Positions 57,166 to 64,000 of a stretch of 64,000 bases of DNA are shown here, one piece after another (the first letter of the stretch is position 1; each line of letters begins with the position of its first letter). Made by a program: the position numbers and the translations under genes. The notes under the pieces were generated by a model. It was not told where the DNA came from, made no database searches, and saw only the letters and a program-made list of their open reading frames with translations. The stretch covers positions 1,054,001 to 1,118,000 of the forward strand of contig NZ_AP014612.1 of the NCBI RefSeq assembly GCF_002355215.1. Reading direction: 5' to 3'. The stretch is from Streptococcus troglodytae. Its GTDB lineage: Bacteria; Bacillota; Bacilli; Lactobacillales; Streptococcaceae.

Positions 57166-58139
57166 TTTTTATCAGTGACATCGTTAAATACATTATTTAG
57201 AGCCTCTAATTCAATCGGATCACCTAATGAGGTTCCTGTACCATGTGCCTCAATATAGTTAATCGTTCTAAGATCAATATCAGCCTCCTCATATGCCCAT
57301 TTAATCACCTCCATTTGTGACTCAACATTAGGTGCTGTCAATGTATAGCCTCTTCCCGTATGTCCTATTGCAGAACCGATAATCACTCCATATATATGAT
57401 TTCCGTCACGTTCTGCATCTTCTAATCTTTGTAATAAGAATACACCAGCTCCATCTCCTGGAACATAGCCATTCGCATTTTTATCAAAAGTCCTACATTG
57501 TCCGTCTGGACTTAACATCCTATACTTAGAAAATGCAATATATTTGTACGGATCAATATTTAAGTTCACACCTGAAGCCAATGCATACTGACATTCACCA
57601 GCTTGCAACCCCCTCACAGCCTGAATAATAGAAACCAATCCGGATGAACAAGCTGTATTAATTGCCATACTCGGACCATTGAAATCAAACTGGTATGAAA
57701 TACGGTTTGCGATGTGGTTTTCAAAATTATTAATTCCCTCATAATAATCAACCACACGATTTGATTCAACGATTTTATTTTTATAATCCATATTAAAAAT
57801 CCCAGTATATACACCTGTCCTACCTGCTTGTAATTCCTCTATTGATACTGCTGCATCCTCAATACATTTCCAAGTCTCTTCAAGTAATATTCTTTGCTGC
57901 GGATCCATACTACAGGCCTCTCTTGGCAATATATTGAAAAAGAGAGTATCAAAAAGCGCAATATCGTCAAGTATACCGCACCATTTGCTTATACTCTTAT
58001 TGCTCTCATTGATATTCTCTGAATAATACTGCTCTATATTCCATCTATCGCTTGGAATTTCTTTTACTGAGTTTTTTCCAGCTCTAAGATTTTGCCAAAA
58101 CTCATTATAGTTATTTGCATCTGGAAAACGCGTAGACAT
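57141..58139 (-). CDS. PKS-A fragment: first part of ketosynthase KS1
   Basis: KS1 opens PKS-A. It has Cys in NTACSSGLVS (Gly after the SS, unlike the other KSs) and HGTGTSLGD. The true start is probably ATG 58182, 7 bases after a GAGG site, giving MLEKERVNKIAIIGMSTRFP if one A is removed near 58160. No loading domain precedes it, so it must receive its starter from another protein or from malonyl/acetyl units loaded in trans. Confidence 0.83.
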   Translation of the reverse strand: MSTRFPDANNYNEFWQNLRAGKNSVKEIPSDRWNIEQYYSENINESNKSISKWCGILDDIALFDTLFFNILPREACSMDPQQRILLEETWKCIEDAAVSIEELQAGRTGVYTGIFNMDYKNKIVESNRVVDYYEGINNFENHIANRISYQFDFNGPSMAINTACSSGLVSIIQAVRGLQAGECQYALASGVNLNIDPYKYIAFSKYRMLSPDGQCRTFDKNANGYVPGDGAGVFLLQRLEDAERDGNHIYGVIIGSAIGHTGRGYTLTAPNVESQMEVIKWAYEEADIDLRTINYIEAHGTGTSLGDPIELEALNNVFNDVTDKKNFVRLDQ

Positions 58140-58189
58140 TCCAATAATAGCTATTTTATTTTACTCTCTCTTTTTCTAGCATTCTATAA

Positions 58190-58193
58190 CCTC
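58190..58193 (-). promoter_or_regulatory. Shine-Dalgarno site of PKS-A
   Basis: GAGG on the minus strand lies 7 bases before ATG 58182, which supports this as the start of the first PKS gene. The 43-base gap to ECH1 shows no promoter I can defend. Confidence 0.55.
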
Positions 58194-58225
58194 ATATATT
58201 TACATTTTAGCAAGTCTGCATAGCA

Positions 58226-59014
58226 CTAATTTTTTTCCCAAGGAAACTTTTTGTGTGTTACAAAGTTATAAATATTCTCTTTTACCTGTGGTTGTGACAC
58301 CAATGTATAGGTCTGATTAACAGCCATTCTTTCCATATTTTCATCAATAATCCACAACTTACGAAAATAACTTTTCATATTTTCTATTGTCTTTTCTTCC
58401 ATCCTGGATATTTTCTGATAATACTTTAATATGACATGATCCATATTATTAGAAATCTCATCAACAAGATTCATATCTTTTGCTTCTTCCACACTAATCC
58501 GAATTGTGGTTAAAGTCATAAAATATGCTTTCTGGACTCCAACTTTTCTGATCAAATATGGTAGTACCATTGCTGGCAGAAGTCCCCAAAGTGCTTCTGA
58601 TAAACCAAATTCTGCTTTGCTTGTAGCAATTACCAAATCACTACAAGCAACTAAACCAATACCGCCAGCTAAGACCTGACCATCAACACATGAAATAACA
58701 ACTTTGGAAAATAAGGTTATTCTTCGTAAAGTATCCATATACATCTGAGTCATAACTAAATCTTTTTGACTACTCTCAGAAGATTCTTTTTCTTTTATAG
58801 ATGCAACTTCCTGAAAATCCATCCCACTGCAAAATACACCATTTTTTCCTTGTAAAAGAACGATCTTAATTTCAAGGTTCTCCTTTGCATAATCTAATGC
58901 AGTATTTAGTTCTTGAAGAAACTCACAATTAATACTATTTCTTGCTTCTGTACGATTGAATGTAATCTGTAATATTGCATTCTTTTTTTCAACAATCAGC
59001 GTTCTATATTCCAT
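58226..59014 (-). CDS. pksH: PksH-like ECH1 dehydratase of the HCS cassette
   Basis: A free-standing enoyl-CoA hydratase/isomerase family protein of about 262 residues. It dehydrates the HMG-type intermediate on the acceptor ACP during beta-branching. Motifs seen: EARNSIN, FCSGMDFQEV (oxyanion loop) and EALWGLLPA. The ATG at 59014 is chosen because AAGGTG precedes it; the longer start 59038 overlaps the HMGS gene. It lies between HMGS and the first PKS gene. The ECH2 partner is not free-standing here but occurs three times inside PKS modules. Confidence 0.9.
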   Translation of the reverse strand: MEYRTLIVEKKNAILQITFNRTEARNSINCEFLQELNTALDYAKENLEIKIVLLQGKNGVFCSGMDFQEVASIKEKESSESSQKDLVMTQMYMDTLRRITLFSKVVISCVDGQVLAGGIGLVACSDLVIATSKAEFGLSEALWGLLPAMVLPYLIRKVGVQKAYFMTLTTIRISVEEAKDMNLVDEISNNMDHVILKYYQKISRMEEKTIENMKSYFRKLWIIDENMERMAVNQTYTLVSQPQVKENIYNFVTHKKFPWEKN

Positions 59015-59028
59015 CTTATACACCTTGG

Positions 59029-60069
59029 TTAGCTCCATTTATACTCTCTATGATAATCAGACACTCTGTCCAAAACTAAATAATTTTTTCCTTTAAAGAA
59101 GTGATTATATATTTTTATAAATTTACTATACTCTACTTCCTTGTCTTTAATACCAAATAACCATTCTGCATTCTCATCAATGACACGATCATATTCATCG
59201 ATAGTTAATTTGTATCTAATATTCAGATGTTCTCCAATTTTCATTTTAGCCAATTGTTCTCTAGAGCACTCTGTCAGTGTACCACTGTAAAATTCTGAGG
59301 AACATCCAGATCCATAAGAAAAGATACCTATGCGCTCATTTCCTTTTATATCACCATAATCAATCAATCCGCATAATGCCAAATAAGTAGTTGCTGAATA
59401 AACATTACCAACCTGAACACAATATTCTAATGATGGTTGTACACGTTTTAAGAAATCTGCATTTGCCTCACTTGGGCCTACCTTAAATAATTCTCTCATA
59501 AGCTTTCTATGAGCTCCCTTAACCATACCTGCAAATGGTGTATGGAATACCAAATAATCAAATGTTTTGATGAAATCTACATCTTCTACTTTTTCTGCAT
59601 ACTTCTTGTAGCTATTACTAAAACAGTCCAGATAAGACAGCAATGATAAATCTGCATCACCTGTTTCAATATCCGGTAAGGGCCTGCATGTGTCCATTAC
59701 TTCATAAGAGTATTGTCCTGATGCACCAAAATCAAGTTCTAAAACTTTTGGGTTTTCACTAACAAGCATGGCTATAGCCCCTACTGCCTGAGATGCTTCC
59801 GCATATGTGTATCTTGCAGCTGCACGTGCAACATCTGTAGCAATTACTAAAGCCCTTGCTCCAGGAGATACCTGCGAAGCAACAAAACAACTCGCCATAT
59901 GGAACGCCGCTGTACCACCATAACAAGCTTGTTTAATCTCGAATAATCGACAACTTTTACTTAATCCTAAATAATCGTGAATGTATGTACTTAATGATTT
60001 TCCAAAATCTAATCCTGATTCACTTGATGTAATCACTAGTTCAATACTATTTTTCTCTTCTTTAGACAA
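59029..60069 (-). CDS. pksG: PksG-like HMG-CoA synthase (main part)
   Basis: This adds an acetyl-derived carbon unit from the donor ACP to the beta-keto group of the chain, the key step of beta-branching. Catalytic residues are present: Glu in SSESGLDFG, Cys in KQACYGGTAAF and His in VFHTPFAGM. The true start is ATG 60260 with a GAGAGGA site 5 bases before it. An A8 run at 60139-60146 lacks one A and cuts off the first 40 residues, which appear fused to the preceding gene. Repaired length is about 410 residues, normal for the family. Confidence 0.92.
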   Translation of the reverse strand: MSKEEKNSIELVITSSESGLDFGKSLSTYIHDYLGLSKSCRLFEIKQACYGGTAAFHMASCFVASQVSPGARALVIATDVARAAARYTYAEASQAVGAIAMLVSENPKVLELDFGASGQYSYEVMDTCRPLPDIETGDADLSLLSYLDCFSNSYKKYAEKVEDVDFIKTFDYLVFHTPFAGMVKGAHRKLMRELFKVGPSEANADFLKRVQPSLEYCVQVGNVYSATTYLALCGLIDYGDIKGNERIGIFSYGSGCSSEFYSGTLTECSREQLAKMKIGEHLNIRYKLTIDEYDRVIDENAEWLFGIKDKEVEYSKFIKIYNHFFKGKNYLVLDRVSDYHREYKWS

Positions 60070-60107
60070 TAAATCAATAATAGGCTTAGCAGCATTTACA
60101 CCATTCG

Positions 60108-61532
60108 TTACAGCATCTTCCCAAGGAAGACCAACTGATTTTTTTTCATCATAAGATTATCAAAACGATCCAAATTTAGATCTCTCGCTTCAAAAATATC
60201 CCTAACGTCAATACAAGCAGCTCCTCCATAAAAATTAATTGCTTCAATTCCTACACTCATCTTATTCCTCTCTCTTTTTCTAATTACTATTGATGTATTG
60301 ATCCCCGCAAACCCAAATGAATTACTCATAGCATATTGGGAAACATATGCTGTACTATCTTTACCACAGAAATCAATGTTACATACAGAAGTTTTGTTCA
60401 AATTTCTATTTCCATGCAAAAATCCTTCCCTTTGTTGAATAATTGTTGCCACAGCCTCAATAACACCTACAGAGTACAAGCAATGTCCAATCAATCCCTT
60501 GGTTGAATTTACTTTAATATTATCCAATTCATTTTCAAATACTTTTTCGATTGCTTCCATTTCTACCTGATCACCTAACGGAGTAGAAGTGCCATGCGCA
60601 TTAATATAATCAATTTCTTTCTTCTCAATGCCAGCATCTTTTATCGCCTGTTCCATACTCTTAACTTCACCACTTACCCTTGCATCGGATAAATGGTTTC
60701 CATCAAGGACAATTGTACCAGCCAATAGTTCAGCAATCGTATTTGCACCTCTTGCTTTTACACTTTTCTCATTTTCAAGTATGATACATGCTGCACCCTG
60801 GCCATAAATAAAACCAGAATGATTTTTATCAAATGGACATGATGCTTTTTCAGGGTTCTCTTTATATCTCTCTCCGCCAATAACTCCAAGATTTTTAAAT
60901 GCTTGGAATTCTACAGGTGATAACTCTGCTAATGCACCAACAACAATGCAAACATCAACAATGCCCATCTTAATCAAGCGATATCCATTTATAATGGCGA
61001 CATTTCCACTAGCTGATGCACCACCTACTGTATATCCTTCACCTTGAATTCCAAAGATATCACTAATAATGCCTAACTGATTAGTATCCATAAACTGAAG
61101 TGCGTAGCTAGGGGATACATACTCTGGTGTCATCTTATACTTTTCAGACATTTTAAAATTCATATCTTGTGAAATATTGCTTCCGCCAATCACTATACCG
61201 ATACGTTCTGAAGGCACCGGATTCAAATTAAGTTTTGCATCCTCCCATGCCTGCATACAAGAAGCAATTGATGTCTCAACCGATAGTGAAGCTTTTCGAG
61301 AATATTTTTTTGCTTTTATGGCAATATCCGGCATATATTCACTATATTTTTTTATGTATTCTACCATTGAAAAATCTTTTAAGTAAGCTCCTACTTGAAT
61401 TACTGATTTTTCATTTTCTACTTTACTAAATCCATGTATTCCCTTACGCAATGCATCTGTGAATTCAGGCACATCTTTTGCAACCGAATTGACAACTCCC
61501 ATACCTGTTATGCTAACTTTACCAACTTCCAT
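60108..61532 (-). CDS. pksF: PksF-like decarboxylating ketosynthase, artificially fused to the start of HMGS
   Basis: This KS-like protein decarboxylates malonyl on the stand-alone ACP to give the acetyl donor. The active Cys is Ser (GGASASGN), as known for this family, while HGTSTPLGD and IGHCLYSVG keep both His. It starts 1 base after the ACP stop. In the given sequence it reads on into the HMGS N-terminus (NKMSVGIEAIN). Adding one A to the A5 run at 60275-60279 ends it at TAA 60262, giving about 423 residues, the expected length. So the fusion is almost surely an artefact. Confidence 0.9.
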   Translation of the reverse strand: MEVGKVSITGMGVVNSVAKDVPEFTDALRKGIHGFSKVENEKSVIQVGAYLKDFSMVEYIKKYSEYMPDIAIKAKKYSRKASLSVETSIASCMQAWEDAKLNLNPVPSERIGIVIGGSNISQDMNFKMSEKYKMTPEYVSPSYALQFMDTNQLGIISDIFGIQGEGYTVGGASASGNVAIINGYRLIKMGIVDVCIVVGALAELSPVEFQAFKNLGVIGGERYKENPEKASCPFDKNHSGFIYGQGAACIILENEKSVKARGANTIAELLAGTIVLDGNHLSDARVSGEVKSMEQAIKDAGIEKKEIDYINAHGTSTPLGDQVEMEAIEKVFENELDNIKVNSTKGLIGHCLYSVGVIEAVATIIQQREGFLHGNRNLNKTSVCNIDFCGKDSTAYVSQYAMSNSFGFAGINTSIVIRKRERNKMSVGIEAINFYGGAACIDVRDIFEARDLNLDRFDNLMMKKNQLVFLGKML

Positions 61533-61533
61533 A

Positions 61534-61781
61534 TTACTGACCTACTAATTTTGAATACATAACATCTATAATTTCCTCTATGTTTTTCAAGCCTCCGAAT
61601 TCAACCATTGGTACTTTTAACGAAATCTTCTCCATTGTATCAACAATAATATCCATTCTATCAATGGAATTTGCACCTAGTGATTTTAAACTATCTGTAA
61701 TAACGATATCCCTTCCTTCTAACTCTGGCAGATATTCATAGATAAGTTCTTTCATTACTTTAAAAATTTCTTTTTACTCAT
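61534..61781 (-). CDS. acpK: AcpK-like stand-alone acyl carrier protein of the HCS cassette
   Basis: A small carrier protein with serine in LGANSIDRMDI. It holds malonyl and then acetyl for HMGS. The first open ATG is 61755, giving 73 residues. An ATG at 61781, 4 bases after the AT-ER stop, gives a typical 82-residue ACP (MSKKKFFKVMKELI...) if one T is added to the T5 run near 61765, and I prefer it. Confidence 0.88.
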
Positions 61782-61785
61782 AATA

Positions 61786-63519
61786 TTATATTTCCTCATT
61801 TAATATTCTTTTTGATTGACTTTCTAATAGTTCCATTGCTTCTTCTAATAACTTAATTGCTATTTTATCAACGTGTCGATTTTTCCAACTCTCAAGCTCA
61901 GTACCCTTTACCCATTGATTGAATGCCCCTAATGCTGGCCCGCAATGTACTTGGTAATCAACCTTTAACTTATCATCACCATGCAATGCTAATTGTGTGG
62001 TATATCTAAAATACCATTTAAAAATAAGAGCCATTTTATATTTTGGGTCTCTTTCTGCTTTCTCTATTTTTAATGAGTTTGTATATTTCTTTACTTCACT
62101 ATAAACCTCTTCAAAACTCCTCTTGAAATACTTCTTTTGAATTCGTTCCTGTGTATCGAAATCAATTTCTGAAATAGAATTGTGGTTTTTATACAGCTCA
62201 TATAATTTATTAGCTCTAGCAGGAAAGAATACCCCTCTCTTAAGTACCTGAACAATTGCTCCCATCTCAAACATATCACCAGCTGGTGCATACGCTGTAT
62301 CTTGAATATTGATCTTTTCCAGCATATCCTTTACAACTTCACTTGTCCCTGCTTCTACTGTACATTGATTAATTGAACCAGTAACAACAAAATCAGCTCC
62401 CATAAGAAAAGCAGATGCAACTGCTGCTGGTGTCCCAATTCCACCAGCTAATCCAACTCGTACTCTATTTTTATAACTGTTTTTCTTTGCTATCTCATCT
62501 CTTAACTTTTGTATTGTCGGTAAAATTACATATCCAACACCTTGATCCGTATGGCCTCCTGAATCTGCTTCTACACATATATCGTCAGCCATAGATATAT
62601 ATGCAGCAAGTTCAGCTTCCTCTTTTGTAATTTCCCCATTTTCCAAAAGCTTTTTGACAATACGTTCCGGTGGTGCACTTAGAAATTGCTCTGCAATCTC
62701 TGGTCTTGACACCTTAGCAATAATTCTATGTTTAATAATAATGTTTCCAGTATCATCTTTGGTTATACCATTAATTCGTAGTTTAACCAGTGCCAATGTC
62801 ATACTCATATATGCTGAAGCTTCAAAGTTTCTAATATCGTATTTTATATACAACTTAATTAATTCATCTTCCTTTTCAGGATTATGAGCATTACACAATA
62901 AATTCATTCCATAGGCTTCACCATGAAGTAATTCTGCTTGAATATATTGAATAGACTCTTCTATCTCATCTATGGGAAGTCCACCTGTTCCTAAAAATGC
63001 CATAAAACCTGCCTTACCCATTGCGACAACTAACTCTTTTGAAGAAACACCTCGATACATTGCTCCTGCAATATAAGCATAATTTAAGTTATAATTCTTT
63101 TTGAATTGTTCGGAACCAAATTTTTCAGCTAAATTAACTGTTGTTTCTCCTGACTTTTGAACTGTTGCTTCTTCATCATTTACAATCAAAGGAGTTGACT
63201 TCTCTTTTATTTGGCGAATCATGCTTGTAAGAACATTACTAGGTCCCACTTGAACAATATCTTCGACTCCCTTTCCCATAAGATATCTTATAGACTCTAC
63301 CCATTTGACAGAATTATACATCTGCTTCACGAGTACGTTTTTTATCTGATTATTCTTATATGGTCTGGCTTTTAAATTAGAAATAACAGGTATCTCAAAA
63401 TCATTAAACGTAAACTGAGATATATATGTATCAAATTCCTTAGCTACTTTCTTCATATAACGCGAATGAAAAGCTCCACTTACATTTAAAAGCACATAAT
63501 TACTTGCTCCCTCAAACAT
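61786..63519 (-). CDS. C-terminal part of AT and PfaD-like trans-enoyl reductase (PksE-type)
   Basis: Residues 1-110 complete a malonyl-type AT (GAFHSR, then [13 protein letters not shown]). Residues 140-575 are an FMN-dependent enoyl reductase of the PfaD family: [26 protein letters not shown] and [14 protein letters not shown]. It can reduce enoyl-ACPs in trans, since no ER domain is found inside the modules. The fragment joins the first AT part by one A added to an A5 run near 63550. Confidence 0.92.
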   Translation of the reverse strand: MFEGASNYVLLNVSGAFHSRYMKKVAKEFDTYISQFTFNDFEIPVISNLKARPYKNNQIKNVLVKQMYNSVKWVESIRYLMGKGVEDIVQVGPSNVLTSMIRQIKEKSTPLIVNDEEATVQKSGETTVNLAEKFGSEQFKKNYNLNYAYIAGAMYRGVSSKELVVAMGKAGFMAFLGTGGLPIDEIEESIQYIQAELLHGEAYGMNLLCNAHNPEKEDELIKLYIKYDIRNFEASAYMSMTLALVKLRINGITKDDTGNIIIKHRIIAKVSRPEIAEQFLSAPPERIVKKLLENGEITKEEAELAAYISMADDICVEADSGGHTDQGVGYVILPTIQKLRDEIAKKNSYKNRVRVGLAGGIGTPAAVASAFLMGADFVVTGSINQCTVEAGTSEVVKDMLEKINIQDTAYAPAGDMFEMGAIVQVLKRGVFFPARANKLYELYKNHNSISEIDFDTQERIQKKYFKRSFEEVYSEVKKYTNSLKIEKAERDPKYKMALIFKWYFRYTTQLALHGDDKLKVDYQVHCGPALGAFNQWVKGTELESWKNRHVDKIAIKLLEEAMELLESQSKRILNEEI

Positions 63520-64000
63520 AAATACCTGTTTTGCATCTTCAATATCTTTTTATATCCCGAAATTACGATTTGCGATGGCGTATTGATATTGGCCAAATCA
63601 ATCATATTTAAATGATTTTTTTCTAATACTCTTTTTACTTCATCCTCGCTCATTCCAACAACAGCGGCCATTCCACCACCTGAAACCTGAGCCATGAGTT
63701 GACTTCTTTTTTTAATCAACTTTAACCCTGTAGCAAAATCAAATACTCCTGCTGCAAAAAGTGCTACATATTCACCTAAACTATGTCCGGCTATATAATC
63801 TGGTTTTACATTCTCTTCCTTAATTTTTTTCAGATACGATAATGCTTCAACAACATACAATGCAGGCTGTGTATACTGCGTGTTATCCAACTTCTCTTCT
63901 TTATCCTCCAGACATAATTCTTTTATGGAATATCCAAGAACTTGATCTGACCGCTCTACTAACTCAGGAAATTCATCAAATAGTTCTTCTCCCATTCCCT
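63486..64000 (-). CDS. N-terminal part of malonyl-CoA acyltransferase (trans-AT), 5' end outside window
   Basis: This holds the AT nucleophile elbow [14 protein letters not shown] near residue 70 and the substrate-binding Arg in KKRSQLM. It loads malonyl onto the ACPs of the AT-less modules. The frame is open to the window edge (residue before the first Met is Gly), so the gene starts beyond 64000. The last 10 residues are out-of-frame past the A5 run near 63550. Confidence 0.9.
   Translation of the reverse strand, partial: GMGEELFDEFPELVERSDQVLGYSIKELCLEDKEEKLDNTQYTQPALYVVEALSYLKKIKEENVKPDYIAGHSLGEYVALFAAGVFDFATGLKLIKKRSQLMAQVSGGGMAAVVGMSEDEVKRVLEKNHLNMIDLANINTPSQIVISGYKKILKMQNRYLCLREQVIMCF

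Larger units (their letters stand above)
45562..58182 (-). other. Reconstructed gene PKS-A: modules 1-3
   Basis: Order: KS1-AT remnant-DH1-KR1-ACP1-dead carrier; KS2-KR2-ACP2; KS3-ECH3-ACP3a-ACP3b; docking helices. About 4,200 residues. Predicted result: a double bond (module 1), a D-type hydroxyl (module 2) and a beta-branch (module 3). It needs about 15 single-base repairs. It ends by ATGA overlap with PKS-B, the only PKS boundary that falls between modules. Confidence 0.85.
61786..64000 (-). other. pksE: Reconstructed AT-ER didomain gene (5' partial)
   Basis: The two fragments form one gene: AT (malonyl-specific GHSLGE/GAFHS type) fused to a PfaD-like ER, the layout of PksE and BaeE. It is the only AT in the window, and would serve all 14 modules unless another lies upstream. 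Confidence 0.9.

Noticed and set aside
60108..61532. A fusion of decarboxylating KS and HMG-CoA synthase
   Set aside because: One added A in the A5 run at 60275-60279 ends the KS at a normal length just before a GAGAGGA-ATG start of HMGS. The second HMGS break is also an A run. The fusion is an artefact.
1..64000. Wholesale pseudogenisation of the cluster
   Set aside because: The breaks are nearly all one-base losses in A/T runs and catalytic residues are intact on both sides. Decaying genes would also show random stops, larger deletions and lost motifs.

Overview
This 64 kb window is one continuous block of a very large trans-acyltransferase (trans-AT) modular polyketide synthase (PKS) cluster. 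Every real gene lies on the minus strand, so transcription runs from position 64000 towards 1. The DNA is clearly AT-rich, codon choice is A/T-ending, and several starts carry GGAGG-type Shine-Dalgarno sites. This fits a low-GC Bacillota organism (Clostridia or a Paenibacillus-like lineage). I cannot name a species or a known product.

Layout in order of transcription. 64000-58226 is the accessory cassette: a malonyl-CoA acyltransferase fused to a PfaD-type enoyl reductase (5' end outside the window), a stand-alone ACP, a decarboxylating ketosynthase with Ser in place of Cys, an HMG-CoA-synthase-like enzyme and an ECH1 dehydratase. These last four are an HCS (beta-branching) cassette without a free ECH2. 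58182-1 holds eight PKS genes, called here PKS-A to PKS-H, with 14 ketosynthases (KS1-KS14). PKS-A (58182-45562): KS1-AT remnant-DH-KR-ACP-dead carrier, KS2-KR-ACP, KS3-ECH-ACP-ACP. PKS-B (45565-35366): KS4-DH-KR-ACP, KS5-dead carrier-ECH-ACP-ACP-ACP, KS6. PKS-C (35303-28972): DH-KR-ACP, KS7-dead carrier-ECH. PKS-D (28945-25264): ACP-ACP, KS8 (non-elongating)-enoyl isomerase. PKS-E (25274-14413): ACP, KS9-DH(degraded)-KR-ACP, KS10-KR-ACP, KS11-dead carrier. PKS-F (14378-9616): KR-ACP, KS12-DH. PKS-G (9629-1228): KR-ACP, KS13-dead carrier-DH(dead)-KR-ACP, KS14. PKS-H (1208 to beyond 1): DH-ACP and onward.

How it works together: the fused AT loads malonyl on all ACPs. The HCS cassette plus three in-line ECH2 domains installs beta-branches at modules 3, 5 and 7. 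Those alternate with DH-KR modules 4 and 6, so the predicted middle of the chain is a polyene with a methyl-type branch every fourth carbon, the spacing of an isoprenoid polyene. Module 8 shifts a double bond, and modules 9-11 leave hydroxyls. No methyltransferase, in-line ER, loading module or thioesterase is visible, so the line starts and ends outside the window or uses other means.

The sequence as given is broken by about 50 single-base frameshifts, nearly all repaired by adding one A/T to an A/T run. They look like homopolymer errors of an unpolished assembly, not decay. I therefore list each open fragment as it stands (CDS) and the reconstructed genes separately (other). No stretch longer than about 65 bp between genes is free of coding sequence. 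No tRNA, rRNA, insertion sequence, CRISPR or clear terminator was seen.
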